Shown in pieces: positions 37,388 through 51,607 of a stretch of DNA of 64,000 nt. The position numbers were made by a program, and so were the translations under genes. Below the pieces are notes generated by a model, which made no database searches, was not told the DNA's origin, and saw only the letters and a program-made list of their open reading frames with translations. Where the stretch lies: positions 310,001 through 374,000 of the forward strand of contig CAZREB010000004.1 of the NCBI GenBank assembly GCA_964599095.1. Reading direction: 5' to 3'. This DNA is from SZAS-79 sp964599095. GTDB lineage: Bacteria > Pseudomonadota > Gammaproteobacteria > Burkholderiales > SG8-39. The number at the start of each line of letters is the position of its first letter. Within the stretch, counting starts at the first letter, position 1.

Positions 37388-38917
37388 ATGATCGAGCTCC
37401 TCGGCGCGGGACTGGCCAATGTCGCGCAGGTCAAGTACCTGGTGCCGCTGTTTTTCGGCACGCTCGTGGGGGTGCTCGGCGGCGCGCTGCCCGGGGTGAC
37501 GATCACGATGACGATCATCGTGGTGCTGCCTTTCACGTTCGGCCTCGATCCCCTGCAGGGCCTCGCGACGATGACCGGGGTCTATGTCGGCGGTTCGGCC
37601 GGCGGCCTGATCACCGCAGTGCTGCTCGGGCTTCCGGGCACGCCGTCGGCGATCGCGACGACGTTCGACGGGCACCCGATGGCGAAGAAGGGCCAGCCCG
37701 GGCGCGCGATCTGGCTCGGCGTTTGGGCATCGTTTTTCGGCGGCTTGCTGGGCGGCGCTTTCCTGATTTTCGCCACCGGGCCGCTTGCGCGGATCGCTCT
37801 GGAATTCGGGCCTTGGGAGTTCTTCGCCTTGTTCATGCTTGCGCTTTCGATGGTGGCGGGCCTGGTGGAATCGTCCCTCATCAAGGGACTGGTGTCCGGC
37901 GGCCTCGGCCTGATCGTCACGATTCTGGGCAACGACCCGGTGATGGGGCAAAAGCGGCTGACCCTGGGCATCCCCGCCCTCGAAGGCGGCATCGATTTCC
38001 TGCCGGTGCTGATCGGCGTATTCGCTTTTGCGCAAACCATGTCGGAGGTCGAGCGCATGGGCGGCAGCCGCAAGGCGGTGGAAGCCGTCGATACGGCCGT
38101 GAAACTGGCGGTGTCGCACTTCAAGGTCATTTGGGAGATTCTTTCCAGACCGGTCCTCCTGCTTTGGTCGTCGTTCGTCGGCGTGCTGATTGGCGTGCTG
38201 CCTGCGATCGGCGGCAGCGCAGCGAGCATGTTTGCGTACGACCAGGCGAAAAAGATGTCCAATCATCCCCAGGACTTCGGCAGCGGCGTGCCGGAGGGCA
38301 TCATCGCCTCGGAATCCTCGAACAATGCGAACGTGGGCGGTTCGCTCGTGACGATCATGGCCTTCGGTATCCCGGGTGATGCGGTCACCGCCGTGATGCT
38401 CGGGGCGTTGACGATCCACGGCATCCAGTCGGGACCGCTGTTCATCCAGCAGAACCCGCAGCTCGCCTACGGCATGTTTGCCGCCTACCTGATCGCGCAC
38501 CCGCTGATGGTCGTCATCGTCGGGCTCTCGGCCAAAGTCATGCTGCGCATCGTCACGGTCCCGAAGGCGGCGCTGTTTCCGGTGGTGCTGGTCCTGTGCG
38601 TCATCGGCGCGTACGCACTCAACAATACGATGTCGAACGTCTACATCCTGTTTGCGTTCGGAGTGCTCGGCTATGCGATGGTCAAGTTCGGGTTCCCGCT
38701 GGCGCCTTTCATCCTCGGAGTGATCCTGGGCGACCAGATCGAGATCAACCTCATTCGCGCCGTGATGACCGATTCGGACCCGTGGCTCTTCCTCACGCGG
38801 CCGATCTCGGGCGGGTTGATCGCGCTTTCGGTTGCGTCGCTCGTTTTTGCGGTTTGGCAGCACCGGCGCCACCAGCGCAAAGTGGGCGCGGCGAGCGAAG
38901 ACGACGCAGACTTCTAG
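37388..38917 (+). CDS. tctA: TctA large permease subunit
   Basis: 509 residues, starting 3 bases after the TctB stop. The family block GALPGVTITMTIIVVLPFTF and the GSAGGLITAVLLGLPGTPSAIATTFDG segment near residues 65-95 are diagnostic. ASESSNNANVGGSLVTIMAFGIPGD near residue 305 is the second conserved block. About twelve transmembrane helices. It imports a carboxylate by proton or sodium coupling once TctC delivers it. The C-terminus is hydrophilic (EDDADF). This completes the only full tripartite tricarboxylate transporter in the window and could also serve the orphan Bug proteins. Confidence 0.95.
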   Translation: MIELLGAGLANVAQVKYLVPLFFGTLVGVLGGALPGVTITMTIIVVLPFTFGLDPLQGLATMTGVYVGGSAGGLITAVLLGLPGTPSAIATTFDGHPMAKKGQPGRAIWLGVWASFFGGLLGGAFLIFATGPLARIALEFGPWEFFALFMLALSMVAGLVESSLIKGLVSGGLGLIVTILGNDPVMGQKRLTLGIPALEGGIDFLPVLIGVFAFAQTMSEVERMGGSRKAVEAVDTAVKLAVSHFKVIWEILSRPVLLLWSSFVGVLIGVLPAIGGSAASMFAYDQAKKMSNHPQDFGSGVPEGIIASESSNNANVGGSLVTIMAFGIPGDAVTAVMLGALTIHGIQSGPLFIQQNPQLAYGMFAAYLIAHPLMVVIVGLSAKVMLRIVTVPKAALFPVVLVLCVIGAYALNNTMSNVYILFAFGVLGYAMVKFGFPLAPFILGVILGDQIEINLIRAVMTDSDPWLFLTRPISGGLIALSVASLVFAVWQHRRHQRKVGAASEDDADF

Positions 38918-39011
38918 CCGGCCCGGCCTGCCGCCCATTCGGTTTGCGCATACGCCTTGACGCCCTGGCCGCGCGAGCCCAACAATCGACGCTCCCTTAC
39001 GCCGGAGACCG

Positions 39012-39656
39012 ATGATGGGACAGTGGAGCCGCAAGGACGATCCCGAGCCGTTCGTCGAGTTCGTCGCGGTCGACAAGGCCGAAGGCCTGCGCAAGGTGCT
39101 CTACGACGACCTCGAGCGGGTGCGCGGCAAGGGGCAGGTGTCGAACCTGTTCAAGGCGTACTCCGCTTTCCCTGAACTCGGCATTGCGAACTTCCGCCGC
39201 CTGGTGGTGCTGCTCACCGAAGGCAGGCTGAGCGTCAAGTTCAAGGAAGCGGTGATGACGGCGCTTGCCGAGATCAACCGCTGCGACTACTGCGTGTCCT
39301 TTCACGCCACGTCACTACGCAACGCAGGCGCGTCGGATGCCGAGGTCGACGCGGCGCTCAATTTCGACCCGTCGAAGATCGGCCTGTCGGCCAAGGAGCA
39401 GGCCCTGTTCGAGTATGCGATCAAGGCCAACGGCGACCCGCACGGCATTACGCGCCAGGACATCGATGCGCTGCGCGTGCATGGCGTGACCGATGCGGAG
39501 ATCGTCGAGACCCTCGAGACCGTCAACACCGGCAATTCCTTCAACCTGATCAACGGCGCCCTCAACGTGGGCCCGGACGATTTCCTCAACGGTTACAAGA
39601 AGGAGCGCGGGGAGCAGTGGGGTGAAATGCGGCAGCAGGAGGAGACCGCCTCGTGA
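39012..39656 (+). CDS. AhpD-like carboxymuconolactone decarboxylase family protein
   Basis: 214 residues. The AhpD-type redox motif is present as Cys-x-x-Cys in EINRCDYCVSFH near residues 95-98, with the His three residues on that acts as proton relay, so a peroxidase or disulfide-reductase role is more likely than decarboxylation. The N-terminal helix bundle (SNLFKAYSAFPELGIANFRRLV) and the KFKEAVMTALAEI segment are typical of the fold. Its stop overlaps the start of a thioredoxin-like gene (GTGA at 39653), which suggests that the two cooperate in thiol chemistry. Start uncertain between the two adjacent ATGs at 39012 and 39015. Confidence 0.85.
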   Translation: MMGQWSRKDDPEPFVEFVAVDKAEGLRKVLYDDLERVRGKGQVSNLFKAYSAFPELGIANFRRLVVLLTEGRLSVKFKEAVMTALAEINRCDYCVSFHATSLRNAGASDAEVDAALNFDPSKIGLSAKEQALFEYAIKANGDPHGITRQDIDALRVHGVTDAEIVETLETVNTGNSFNLINGALNVGPDDFLNGYKKERGEQWGEMRQQEETAS

Positions 39657-39991
39657 CGCCCCTGGTGATGCTCGATACGGCCGAGCAGGTCGATCGCCTC
39701 GCGGCCGAGGCGCCTTCGCTGCTGCTGACCTTCACCGGCCCGAAATGCATCATCTGCAAGCGGCTTGCACCGATGCTCGAGACGGTGGTGCGCGAAGCGG
39801 GCGACTCGCTTTCCTCCGCAAAGGTCGATGCCGAGGCTTTGCCGGCGGTGTCCGAGAGATTCGAGATCCGCTCGCTGCCGACCACTTTGCTGTTCCGCAA
39901 CGGCCGGCTCGCAGACAGGCTGGCCGGTTTTGCCACCGCGGGTGCGCTGCGCGCGTGGCTGCAGAAGAACGGCGTCGGCGCGGCTGCCTGA
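39653..39991 (+). CDS. Thioredoxin-like protein with CIIC motif
   Basis: 112 residues, starting with the GTG of a GTGA overlap. A thioredoxin fold is visible: FTGPKCIICKRLAPMLETV carries the active site as Cys-Ile-Ile-Cys instead of the classical Cys-Gly-Pro-Cys, and RSLPTTLLFRNGRLADRLAGF has the cis-Pro and the following strand. There is no signal peptide, so it is cytoplasmic. The CIIC variant should have a redox potential different from thioredoxin. Co-translation with the AhpD-like protein suggests that it is its reductase or partner. It is followed 24 bases later by a RidA-like gene. Confidence 0.87.
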   Translation: MTPLVMLDTAEQVDRLAAEAPSLLLTFTGPKCIICKRLAPMLETVVREAGDSLSSAKVDAEALPAVSERFEIRSLPTTLLFRNGRLADRLAGFATAGALRAWLQKNGVGAAA

Positions 39992-40015
39992 CCCAACCCA
40001 ACCACAGGACCGACC

Positions 40016-40408
40016 ATGCAAGAAATCAAGCTCGTCACCGCACCCGATGCCCCCAACCCGCCCGGGCCGTTTTCGCATGCGGCGGTGGTCGGCGAATGGG
40101 TTTTCACCTCCGGCATGGGCGGCCTCGACCCGAAGACCGGGCAGGTGGTGTCCGACGACGTCATCGAGCAGACGCGGCAGGCCATCCTGAATACGGAGCG
40201 CATCCTCGCCGCGGCCGGGTGCACGCTGCAGGACGTCGTCAAGTCGGTGGTCTACCTGACCGACATGGCCGACTACCCGAGGGTCAACGCCGTCTACGAG
40301 GAGAGGTTCGCGCCCAACAAGCCGGCGCGCACCTGCGTGGCGGTCTCCGCGTTGCCGGTGCGCGAGCGAATGAAACTCGACACGGTAGCGATCCGCCGCA
40401 GGGGCTAG
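40016..40408 (+). CDS. RidA/YjgF-family protein
   Basis: 130 residues, of normal RidA length. The start of the family (PDAPNPPGPFSHAAVVGEWVFTSGMGG) is clear. The Arg in ARTCVAVSALP near residue 105 matches the conserved catalytic Arg of RidA, so imine deaminase activity is likely. RidA enzymes hydrolyse reactive 2-aminoacrylate and related imines. The stop TAG shares the bases CTAG (40405-40408) with the stop of the converging efflux gene. It probably ends the operon of AhpD-like and thioredoxin-like genes. Confidence 0.9.
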   Translation: MQEIKLVTAPDAPNPPGPFSHAAVVGEWVFTSGMGGLDPKTGQVVSDDVIEQTRQAILNTERILAAAGCTLQDVVKSVVYLTDMADYPRVNAVYEERFAPNKPARTCVAVSALPVRERMKLDTVAIRRRG

Positions 40409-41844
40409 TTCCGGCTCCTCTTCGGTTCCATGAACCACGCTGCCACGATTGCCGGCAGCGAGATCGCGGCCAGCAGCAGGAAGGTTTCGTCGAAAGCGTG
40501 CACGCGCGCCGCATCTCCGCCTGCCCCCAGGAGCGTCACGCCGTGCGCGGCGAGGCGCCACTCGAGCAGGATGCCGACCACGCTCACGCCGACCGCGCCG
40601 CCGAGCTGGCGCAGGAAATTGCTCATGCTCGCGGCCTGCGGGATCTCGACCGGGCCGAGCCCGCGCATCGATCCCAGGCTCAGCGACGGCATGATGAGTC
40701 CCATGCCTACGCGGCCGAGCACCACCCAGGTCATCAGGACGAGCACCGAGGTTGCGGGAGTGACCGTCGCGGTCAGCGCGGTGGATCCGCCGAGAAGCAC
40801 CAGCCCGGCGGCCACCAGGCGCGACGCACGCAGCTTGTCGGCAAGCCGACCGGCGACCGGCATCGTGATCGCCAGCGCGAGGCCTGCCGGCAGCAGCACG
40901 AAACCCGACCTGGACGGCGAGAAATCGAGCGCCGCCTGCAGGTAGATCGGCAGGAGGTAGGTCGAGCCGAACAGGCCGACGCCGTAGACGAACGAAACGA
41001 CCGCGCCCATCGTGAAGGGCCGGTGCGCGAACAGGCGCATCTGCAGCAGTGGGTGCGGCGCGCGCAACTGGTGGAACGCAAAGGCCGCAAACCCCGAAGC
41101 CCCGCCGCAGAGCAGGACCGCCCCCTGCACCGTCCGGTCGCCCTGCAGGTCTACCAGGCCGTTGAGGACGGCGAGCGTCGCGATCGTGGCGAGGCACAGC
41201 CCCGTCCAGTCGAACGGCCTGGGCGTGGTCACGAACGACGACACCACGGGCAGGTACCGGCGCGCCAGTTCGAGCGCGGCAAGGCAGAAGGGCACCACCA
41301 CGAAGAAGATCGAGCGCCAGCCGAACTGCTCGACCAGCACGCCGCCGACGACCGGACCGATCGCGGGGGCGAGCACGACGCCGAAGCCGAAGATGCCGAT
41401 CGCCCGCCCCTGCCGGTTGGCCGGGAACTCGCGCATGATCACCACGTTCGGAATCGGGGTCAGGATCCCGGCGGCCACGCCTTCGAGCACGCGCATCGCG
41501 ATCATCACCGGGTAATTGCCCGACAGGCCGCCGACGATGCCGCCGGCCATCAGCAGCAGGTTCGCGCCTACATAGGTCTTGCGCAACCCGTAGCGCTGCA
41601 GCAGCCACGGCGTAAGCAGCAGCGACAGCGTGGTCGCCGCCATGAACGCGGCCGAGATCCACTGCGCGCGGTCCTGGCCGATATGGAAATAGCGGCTCAT
41701 GTCCGGCACCGCGACGTTGACGATCGTCGAGGACATGATCGACGCCATCATGCCGACCATGACGGTGACCAGCACCAGCCAGCGGAACCGGGATCCGTGG
41801 CGCTCGCGCAGGTCTTCGATCGTGGTGGGACGTGGCCTGGTCAT
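40405..41844 (-). CDS. DHA2-family MFS drug efflux permease
   Basis: 479 residues from the ATG at 41842-41844 (MTRPRPTTIEDLRERHGSRF); the frame is open further up, but that part falls in the divergent region shared with queE. Fourteen hydrophobic segments, with the DHA2 marks IMSSTIVNVAVPDMSRYF in helix 1 and the GFGVVLAPAIGPVVGGVL motif C of antiporters. The end GAGGDAARVHAFDETFLLL precedes the last helix. The family exports toxic compounds by proton antiport, often with an EmrA-like adaptor and an outer membrane channel. Neither is encoded next to it here. Substrate unknown. Confidence 0.9.
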   Translation of the reverse strand: MTRPRPTTIEDLRERHGSRFRWLVLVTVMVGMMASIMSSTIVNVAVPDMSRYFHIGQDRAQWISAAFMAATTLSLLLTPWLLQRYGLRKTYVGANLLLMAGGIVGGLSGNYPVMIAMRVLEGVAAGILTPIPNVVIMREFPANRQGRAIGIFGFGVVLAPAIGPVVGGVLVEQFGWRSIFFVVVPFCLAALELARRYLPVVSSFVTTPRPFDWTGLCLATIATLAVLNGLVDLQGDRTVQGAVLLCGGASGFAAFAFHQLRAPHPLLQMRLFAHRPFTMGAVVSFVYGVGLFGSTYLLPIYLQAALDFSPSRSGFVLLPAGLALAITMPVAGRLADKLRASRLVAAGLVLLGGSTALTATVTPATSVLVLMTWVVLGRVGMGLIMPSLSLGSMRGLGPVEIPQAASMSNFLRQLGGAVGVSVVGILLEWRLAAHGVTLLGAGGDAARVHAFDETFLLLAAISLPAIVAAWFMEPKRSRN

Positions 41845-41954
41845 GGGAGCGTAGGGGCAGGGCGCCGGTTCTGCGGCGGCGAGCCCCATGAATACCACAA
41901 GACAGCGCGTCGCCGCCGGGCGAGAGGCGAAGGCGAACCCGTTAGAATCGGGCG

Positions 41955-42590
41955 ATGACCTATTCGGTAAAAGAGATCTTCTACACGCTGCAGGGCGAGG
42001 GCGCCAACGCAGGCCGCCCGGCGGTGTTCTGCCGCTTTGCCGGCTGCAACCTCTGGACCGGTCGCGAGGCAGACCGTGCGACGGCGGTGTGCCGGTTCTG
42101 CGATACCGATTTCGTGGGGACCGGCGGCGACGGCGGCGGAAAGTTCGACACGCCCGGGGCGCTGGCGGCTGCGGTCGACGCGAAATGGCCGGCGGGCGGC
42201 TCGGGCAGGAAACTCGTCGTTTGCACAGGGGGCGAGCCGCTGCTCCAGCTGGACGCGCCGCTGGTCGAGGTGTTGCGCGCGCTGGGATTCGAGGTTGCGG
42301 TCGAAACCAACGGCACGCTGGAACCGCCGGCCGGCGACTTGTGGCTGACCGTCAGTCCCAAGGCCGGCGCGCCTTTCAACCTCAGGCATGGGAGCGAACT
42401 GAAGCTGGTGTTCCCTCAGGCGGGTGCCGAGCCGGACAGGTTCGAAAAGCTCGCCTTCGACCATTTCTTCCTCCAGCCGATGGACAGCCCGGACCGCGAC
42501 AGGAACACGGCGCTGGCCACCGAATACTGCCTCGCCCATCCGCAATGGCGGCTTTCGCTGCAGACCCACAAGATCATCGGCATCCGCTGA
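41955..42590 (+). CDS. queE: 7-carboxy-7-deazaguanine synthase QueE
   Basis: 211 residues. The radical SAM cluster motif has the unusual spacing Cys31-x14-Cys46-x2-Cys49, as known for QueE of Burkholderia type, instead of the common CX3CX2C. YTLQGEGANAGRPAVF leads into it. CTGGEPLLQLDAP is the SAM-binding GGE motif, and ETNGTLEPP plus TVSPKAG are the later family blocks. It converts carboxytetrahydropterin to 7-carboxy-7-deazaguanine, a step of queuosine synthesis. queD follows 12 bases later. There is no preQ1 riboswitch in the 110-base upstream region as far as I can see. Confidence 0.95.
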   Translation: MTYSVKEIFYTLQGEGANAGRPAVFCRFAGCNLWTGREADRATAVCRFCDTDFVGTGGDGGGKFDTPGALAAAVDAKWPAGGSGRKLVVCTGGEPLLQLDAPLVEVLRALGFEVAVETNGTLEPPAGDLWLTVSPKAGAPFNLRHGSELKLVFPQAGAEPDRFEKLAFDHFFLQPMDSPDRDRNTALATEYCLAHPQWRLSLQTHKIIGIR

Positions 42591-42602
42591 ACCGGGCTCC
42601 TC

Positions 42603-42959
42603 ATGGACATCTTCAAGGCATTCACGCTCGAATCGGCGCATCGCCTGCCGAACGTGCCCGCAGGGCACAAGTGCGCGCGGATCCACGGGCATTCGTTCCG
42701 GGTAGAGATCCACGTATCAGGTGAGGTCGACCCGCATGTGGGATGGGTGCAGGATTTCGCGGACATCAAGACAGCATTCGGGCCGCTCTTCGAGCAGCTG
42801 GACCACAACTACCTCAACGAAGTGGCCGGCCTGGAGAATCCCACGAGCGAGAATCTCGCCCGATGGATCTGGGACCGGCTCAAGCCCGGCCTGCCGCTGC
42901 TCTCGAAGGTCGTGGTGCACGAGACCTGCACCTGCGGGGCGATCTATGCCGGCGACTGA
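42603..42959 (+). CDS. queD: 6-carboxy-tetrahydropterin synthase QueD
   Basis: 118 residues. The zinc ligands are His in ESAHRLPNV and the pair in RIHGHSF, with the catalytic Cys in GHKCARIHG. DHNYLNEV and the final HETCTCGAIY strand carry the catalytic His and the Glu that anchors the pterin. It makes 6-carboxytetrahydropterin from dihydroneopterin triphosphate and directly precedes QueE in the pathway. The gene follows queE by 12 bases, so the two form one operon. queC and queF are not in this window. Confidence 0.95.
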   Translation: MDIFKAFTLESAHRLPNVPAGHKCARIHGHSFRVEIHVSGEVDPHVGWVQDFADIKTAFGPLFEQLDHNYLNEVAGLENPTSENLARWIWDRLKPGLPLLSKVVVHETCTCGAIYAGD

Positions 42960-42989
42960 CGCGCCGGGGGATGGGCGCACTTCAGGCGC

Positions 42990-43622
42990 CTATTTCGGCT
43001 TGACCGCCGGCTGCGCCTTCGTCTTGTCTTGCAGTTGGGCGATCAGGCCTTCGATGCCGGTATTGCGCGCGGCTTCCTCGAACTGCGAGCGGTACGTGAG
43101 CACCAGGCTGATGCCGTCCACGACGATGTCGTAGATCTTCCAGCCGTCCGCGCCCTTGCGCATCGAATATTCGACCGGCGTCGGGCGCTTGCCGGGGCTC
43201 ATGTAGCGGTTGCGCACGGTCGCCTCGGTTGCGCCGGTCGGGACGCGCGCCGGCTCGACCATCATCGTCTGGCCGCGGTAGATGTCGATTGCATTCGCAT
43301 AGGTGCGCACGAGCATCGCGCGGAAAGCCGATACCAGGCGCTCGCGCTGCTCCGGGGTCGCTGCATTCCACGTGCGGCCCGAGGCAAGCCGGGTCATTTC
43401 GTTGAAATCGAGATGAGGCAGCACTTTCTTCTCGGCCAGCGCAAGCGCCTTCTGCTTGTCGCCGGCCTGCAGCCCTGCGTCGTTCCTGATTGCGTCGAGC
43501 ACGTCGTTGGTCACCTGGCGCACGAGGCCTTCGGGCGAGCCGTCCGTCGGCTGGGCGCAGGCGGCGTTCGGGGCCGCGAGCGGCAGGAAAAACGAAAAGG
43601 CGAGTGCGAGCAGTGTTTTCAT
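42990..43622 (-). CDS. MlaC-like phospholipid-binding periplasmic protein
   Basis: 210 residues from the ATG at 43620-43622, with a signal peptide MKTLLALAFSFFLPLAAPNAACA. The mature part has the MlaC/Ttg2D pattern: LVRQVTNDVLDAIRND near the start, KVLPHLDFNEMTRLASGRTW, and the YRGQTMMVEPARV and GWKIYDIVVDGISLVLTYR segments that line the lipid pocket. MlaC shuttles phospholipids between outer and inner membrane. The other mla genes are absent here, so it may act with a system encoded elsewhere. It follows the large UvrA gene on the same strand after a gap of about 70 bases. Confidence 0.88.
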   Translation of the reverse strand: MKTLLALAFSFFLPLAAPNAACAQPTDGSPEGLVRQVTNDVLDAIRNDAGLQAGDKQKALALAEKKVLPHLDFNEMTRLASGRTWNAATPEQRERLVSAFRAMLVRTYANAIDIYRGQTMMVEPARVPTGATEATVRNRYMSPGKRPTPVEYSMRKGADGWKIYDIVVDGISLVLTYRSQFEEAARNTGIEGLIAQLQDKTKAQPAVKPK

Positions 43623-43692
43623 GTCGAATTCGACTCCGGAACAGGCTGGCGGTTCCCGCGGCGCGGAAACACGGAAAGCAAAAAGGGAAGGT

Positions 43693-49446
<5,754 letters not shown>

Positions 49447-49531
49447 GCCGCTATTTTAACTGCGCGGGGTCGCCCGGACCGTGCCCGATGGGAGAAAATC
49501 GGCGTCGAGCGCCAATCGACAAAAGCCCACA

Positions 49532-50428
49532 ATGCCCGATCAACCATCGCCCGGGTTCGCACCGCTTTGCGCGGCCCACGATCCGGACCTGCGCAGGCCG
49601 AAACTGGCGATGCCGCCTCTGGCGTGCGACACGCATGCGCATATCTGCGGACCCGGGTCGCGATATCCGTATTGGTCCGGACGCGTCTATACCCCTCCGG
49701 ACGCGCTGCCTGCTCATTACCGGCGCCTTCTGGCGACCCTGGGCGTCGAGCGCGCGGTGCTGGTGCAGCCGAGCGTCTACGGCACCGATAACCGGGCGAT
49801 GCTCGACGCGCTCGCCGCCGATCCGGTGCATCTGCGTGCAGTAGCCGTGGTCGAGCCGGATATCACGAACGCTGAACTCGAGCGCCTGCATGCGCTGGGC
49901 GTGCGCGGCGTTCGCTGCAATATCGTGGACATCAGGGAAGGCAAGGGCCGGCTGCCGATGGAGATGCTGAACGCCCTCGCCGCCAAAGTGCGCCCTTTCG
50001 GCTGGCACCTGGAATTCCTGATGCACGTAGACGAATTCCCGGACCTCGACAGGTTGCTCCACGGGTTTCCTGTGGACGTGGTGTTCGGCCACCTGGGGTA
50101 CATGAAGACCGGCCTGGGGCGGGCTGCGCCCGGATTCCAAGGCCTGCTGCGCTTGCTCGGGAGCGGGCGGGCCTGGGTCAAGCTGACCGGGCCTTACCGG
50201 ATTTCGTCCCGCGCCCTGCCGTATGAGGATGTCGTCCCCTTCGCGCACGCCCTGGTCGACAAGGCCCCCGACCGCGTCGTATGGGGCACCGATTGGCCCC
50301 ATGTTATGGTCAAGGGCGCGATGCCGAACGATGGCGACCTTTGCGATCTGCTGGCCGATTGGCTGCCCGATGAAGGCATTCGGCGCCGCGTGCTCGTCGA
50401 CAACCCGGCCGGGCTCTACGGATTCTAG
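49532..50428 (+). CDS. Amidohydrolase of the 2-pyrone-4,6-dicarboxylate lactonase-like family
   Basis: 298 residues from the ATG at 49532 (MPDQPSPGFAPLCAAHDPDL); an earlier ATG at 49481 would lengthen it without family support. The metal motif His-x-His is in LACDTHAHICGP, a second His is in FGHLGYMKTG, and the Asp of the TIM barrel end is in VVWGTDWPHVM. Family members hydrolyse lactones or related cyclic acids, for example in lignin-derived aromatic degradation. Bug proteins and decarboxylases in the window fit such catabolism, but none is adjacent. It is 7 bases from dinB, which suggests read-through transcription rather than a shared function. Confidence 0.85.
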   Translation: MPDQPSPGFAPLCAAHDPDLRRPKLAMPPLACDTHAHICGPGSRYPYWSGRVYTPPDALPAHYRRLLATLGVERAVLVQPSVYGTDNRAMLDALAADPVHLRAVAVVEPDITNAELERLHALGVRGVRCNIVDIREGKGRLPMEMLNALAAKVRPFGWHLEFLMHVDEFPDLDRLLHGFPVDVVFGHLGYMKTGLGRAAPGFQGLLRLLGSGRAWVKLTGPYRISSRALPYEDVVPFAHALVDKAPDRVVWGTDWPHVMVKGAMPNDGDLCDLLADWLPDEGIRRRVLVDNPAGLYGF

Positions 50429-50435
50429 GGAAAGG

Positions 50436-51521
50436 ATGCGCAGGGTCCTCCACCTCGACATGGATGCCTTCTTCGCATCCGTGGAACTGCTCCGCCGCCC
50501 GGACCTGCGTGGCAAGCCGGTCGTGATCGGCGGGCGCGGCGACCCGAACAGCCGCGGGGTCGTTTCAACTTGCACCTACGAAGCCCGCGCCTTCGGCGTG
50601 CGTTCGGCGATGCCGATGCGCACCGCTAAGAAGCTCTGCCCGCACGCGATCTTCCTGCCGACCGATTTCGACTCCTACCGGCATTGGTCGAGCGTGTTCA
50701 AGGAGCAAATGCGCGCGGTGTCGCCGGTGTTCGAGGACCGCGGCATCGACGAGGCCTATATAGACGTGACCGACGTCCCGGGTGACTCCGAGACGATCGG
50801 CCGCGACCTCAAGCGCCTCGTGCTCGCGGCCACCGGGATGACCTGCTCGCTCGCGATCGCGCCGAACAAGCTGCTCGCCAAGCTCGGCTCGGAACTCGAC
50901 AAGCCCGACGGCCTGACGATCCTCGGCTTCGAGGACATCCCGACCCGGATCTGGCCGCTGGAGGTCCGGAAGCTGCAGGGCGTCGGCCCGAAGTCGGAAG
51001 AAAAGCTGCTGGCGCTCGGTTACCGGACGATCGGTGACATCGCGGCGGTGCCGCTCGAAAAGCTGCGCGAATCCTTCGGCGAGTCGTATTCGCGGCACCT
51101 TCACGAAGCCTCCAACGGCAGGGACGAGCGCCCCGTGGTGACTTTCCGCGAGCCCAAGTCCCGCAGCGCCGAGACGACCTTCGACGAGGACACGCGCGAC
51201 TGGCAGGAGCTTGCGCGGGTGCTCGCGCGCCTGGCCAAGCGCGTGGCCGACGAGATTCGCGACGAGGGCTACCGCGCGCGCACCGTCGGGATCAAGCTGC
51301 GCTATGCCGATTTCGAGCGGATCACGCGCGACAGGACGCTGGAAGAGCCCACCGACGACCCGCTCGCGATCCGCCGCGCGGCGTTCGAATGCTTCGGGCG
51401 GGTGGCATTGCAGAAGAAGGTGCGGCTGCTGGGCGTGAAGCTGAGCGACCTGCATCGCGTCGGCGAGGCGCCCGGGCCGGCCGGCCAGCCGGACCTGCTC
51501 GAGAGCGCGCTCAAGGCGTAA
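50436..51521 (+). CDS. dinB: DNA polymerase IV (Y family)
   Basis: 361 residues from the ATG at 50436 (MRRVLHLDMDAFFASVE). The catalytic residues are visible: Asp in HLDMDAFFASVE, Asp-Glu in DRGIDEAYIDVT, and the GVVSTCTYEARAFGVRSAMP finger. The later CSLAIAPNKLLAKLGSELDKPDGL palm block, the GVGPKSEEKLLALGYRTIGDIA helix-hairpin-helix, and the little finger up to residue about 345 are complete. The C-terminal clamp-binding motif is probably in QPDLLESALKA. It performs error-prone translesion synthesis. I find no LexA box in the few bases before the start, but the promoter may lie upstream of the amidohydrolase. Confidence 0.96.
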   Translation: MRRVLHLDMDAFFASVELLRRPDLRGKPVVIGGRGDPNSRGVVSTCTYEARAFGVRSAMPMRTAKKLCPHAIFLPTDFDSYRHWSSVFKEQMRAVSPVFEDRGIDEAYIDVTDVPGDSETIGRDLKRLVLAATGMTCSLAIAPNKLLAKLGSELDKPDGLTILGFEDIPTRIWPLEVRKLQGVGPKSEEKLLALGYRTIGDIAAVPLEKLRESFGESYSRHLHEASNGRDERPVVTFREPKSRSAETTFDEDTRDWQELARVLARLAKRVADEIRDEGYRARTVGIKLRYADFERITRDRTLEEPTDDPLAIRRAAFECFGRVALQKKVRLLGVKLSDLHRVGEAPGPAGQPDLLESALKA

Positions 51522-51533
51522 TTGTCAGACTTT

Positions 51534-51596
51534 TATTTCCGGAGATCGGCCGGGCAAGCCGTTCTCAGGCAAGTTTGTTTGCCAAATACGGAAATA
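51534..51596. terminator. Nested inverted repeats between converging dinB and DsrE genes
   Basis: TATTTCCG (51534-51541) pairs with CGGAAATA (51589-51596), and inside lies GGCAA (51568-51572) with TTGCC (51579-51583). The 86-base gap is clearly AT-richer than its surroundings. This could be a weak bidirectional terminator. The long loop makes the outer pairing uncertain. Confidence 0.3.
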
Positions 51597-51607
51597 TCTT
51601 CCGCAGT

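Noticed and set aside
41845..41954. preQ1 riboswitch before queE
   Set aside because: No preQ1-I hairpin with the A-rich tail is visible in the 110-base upstream region.
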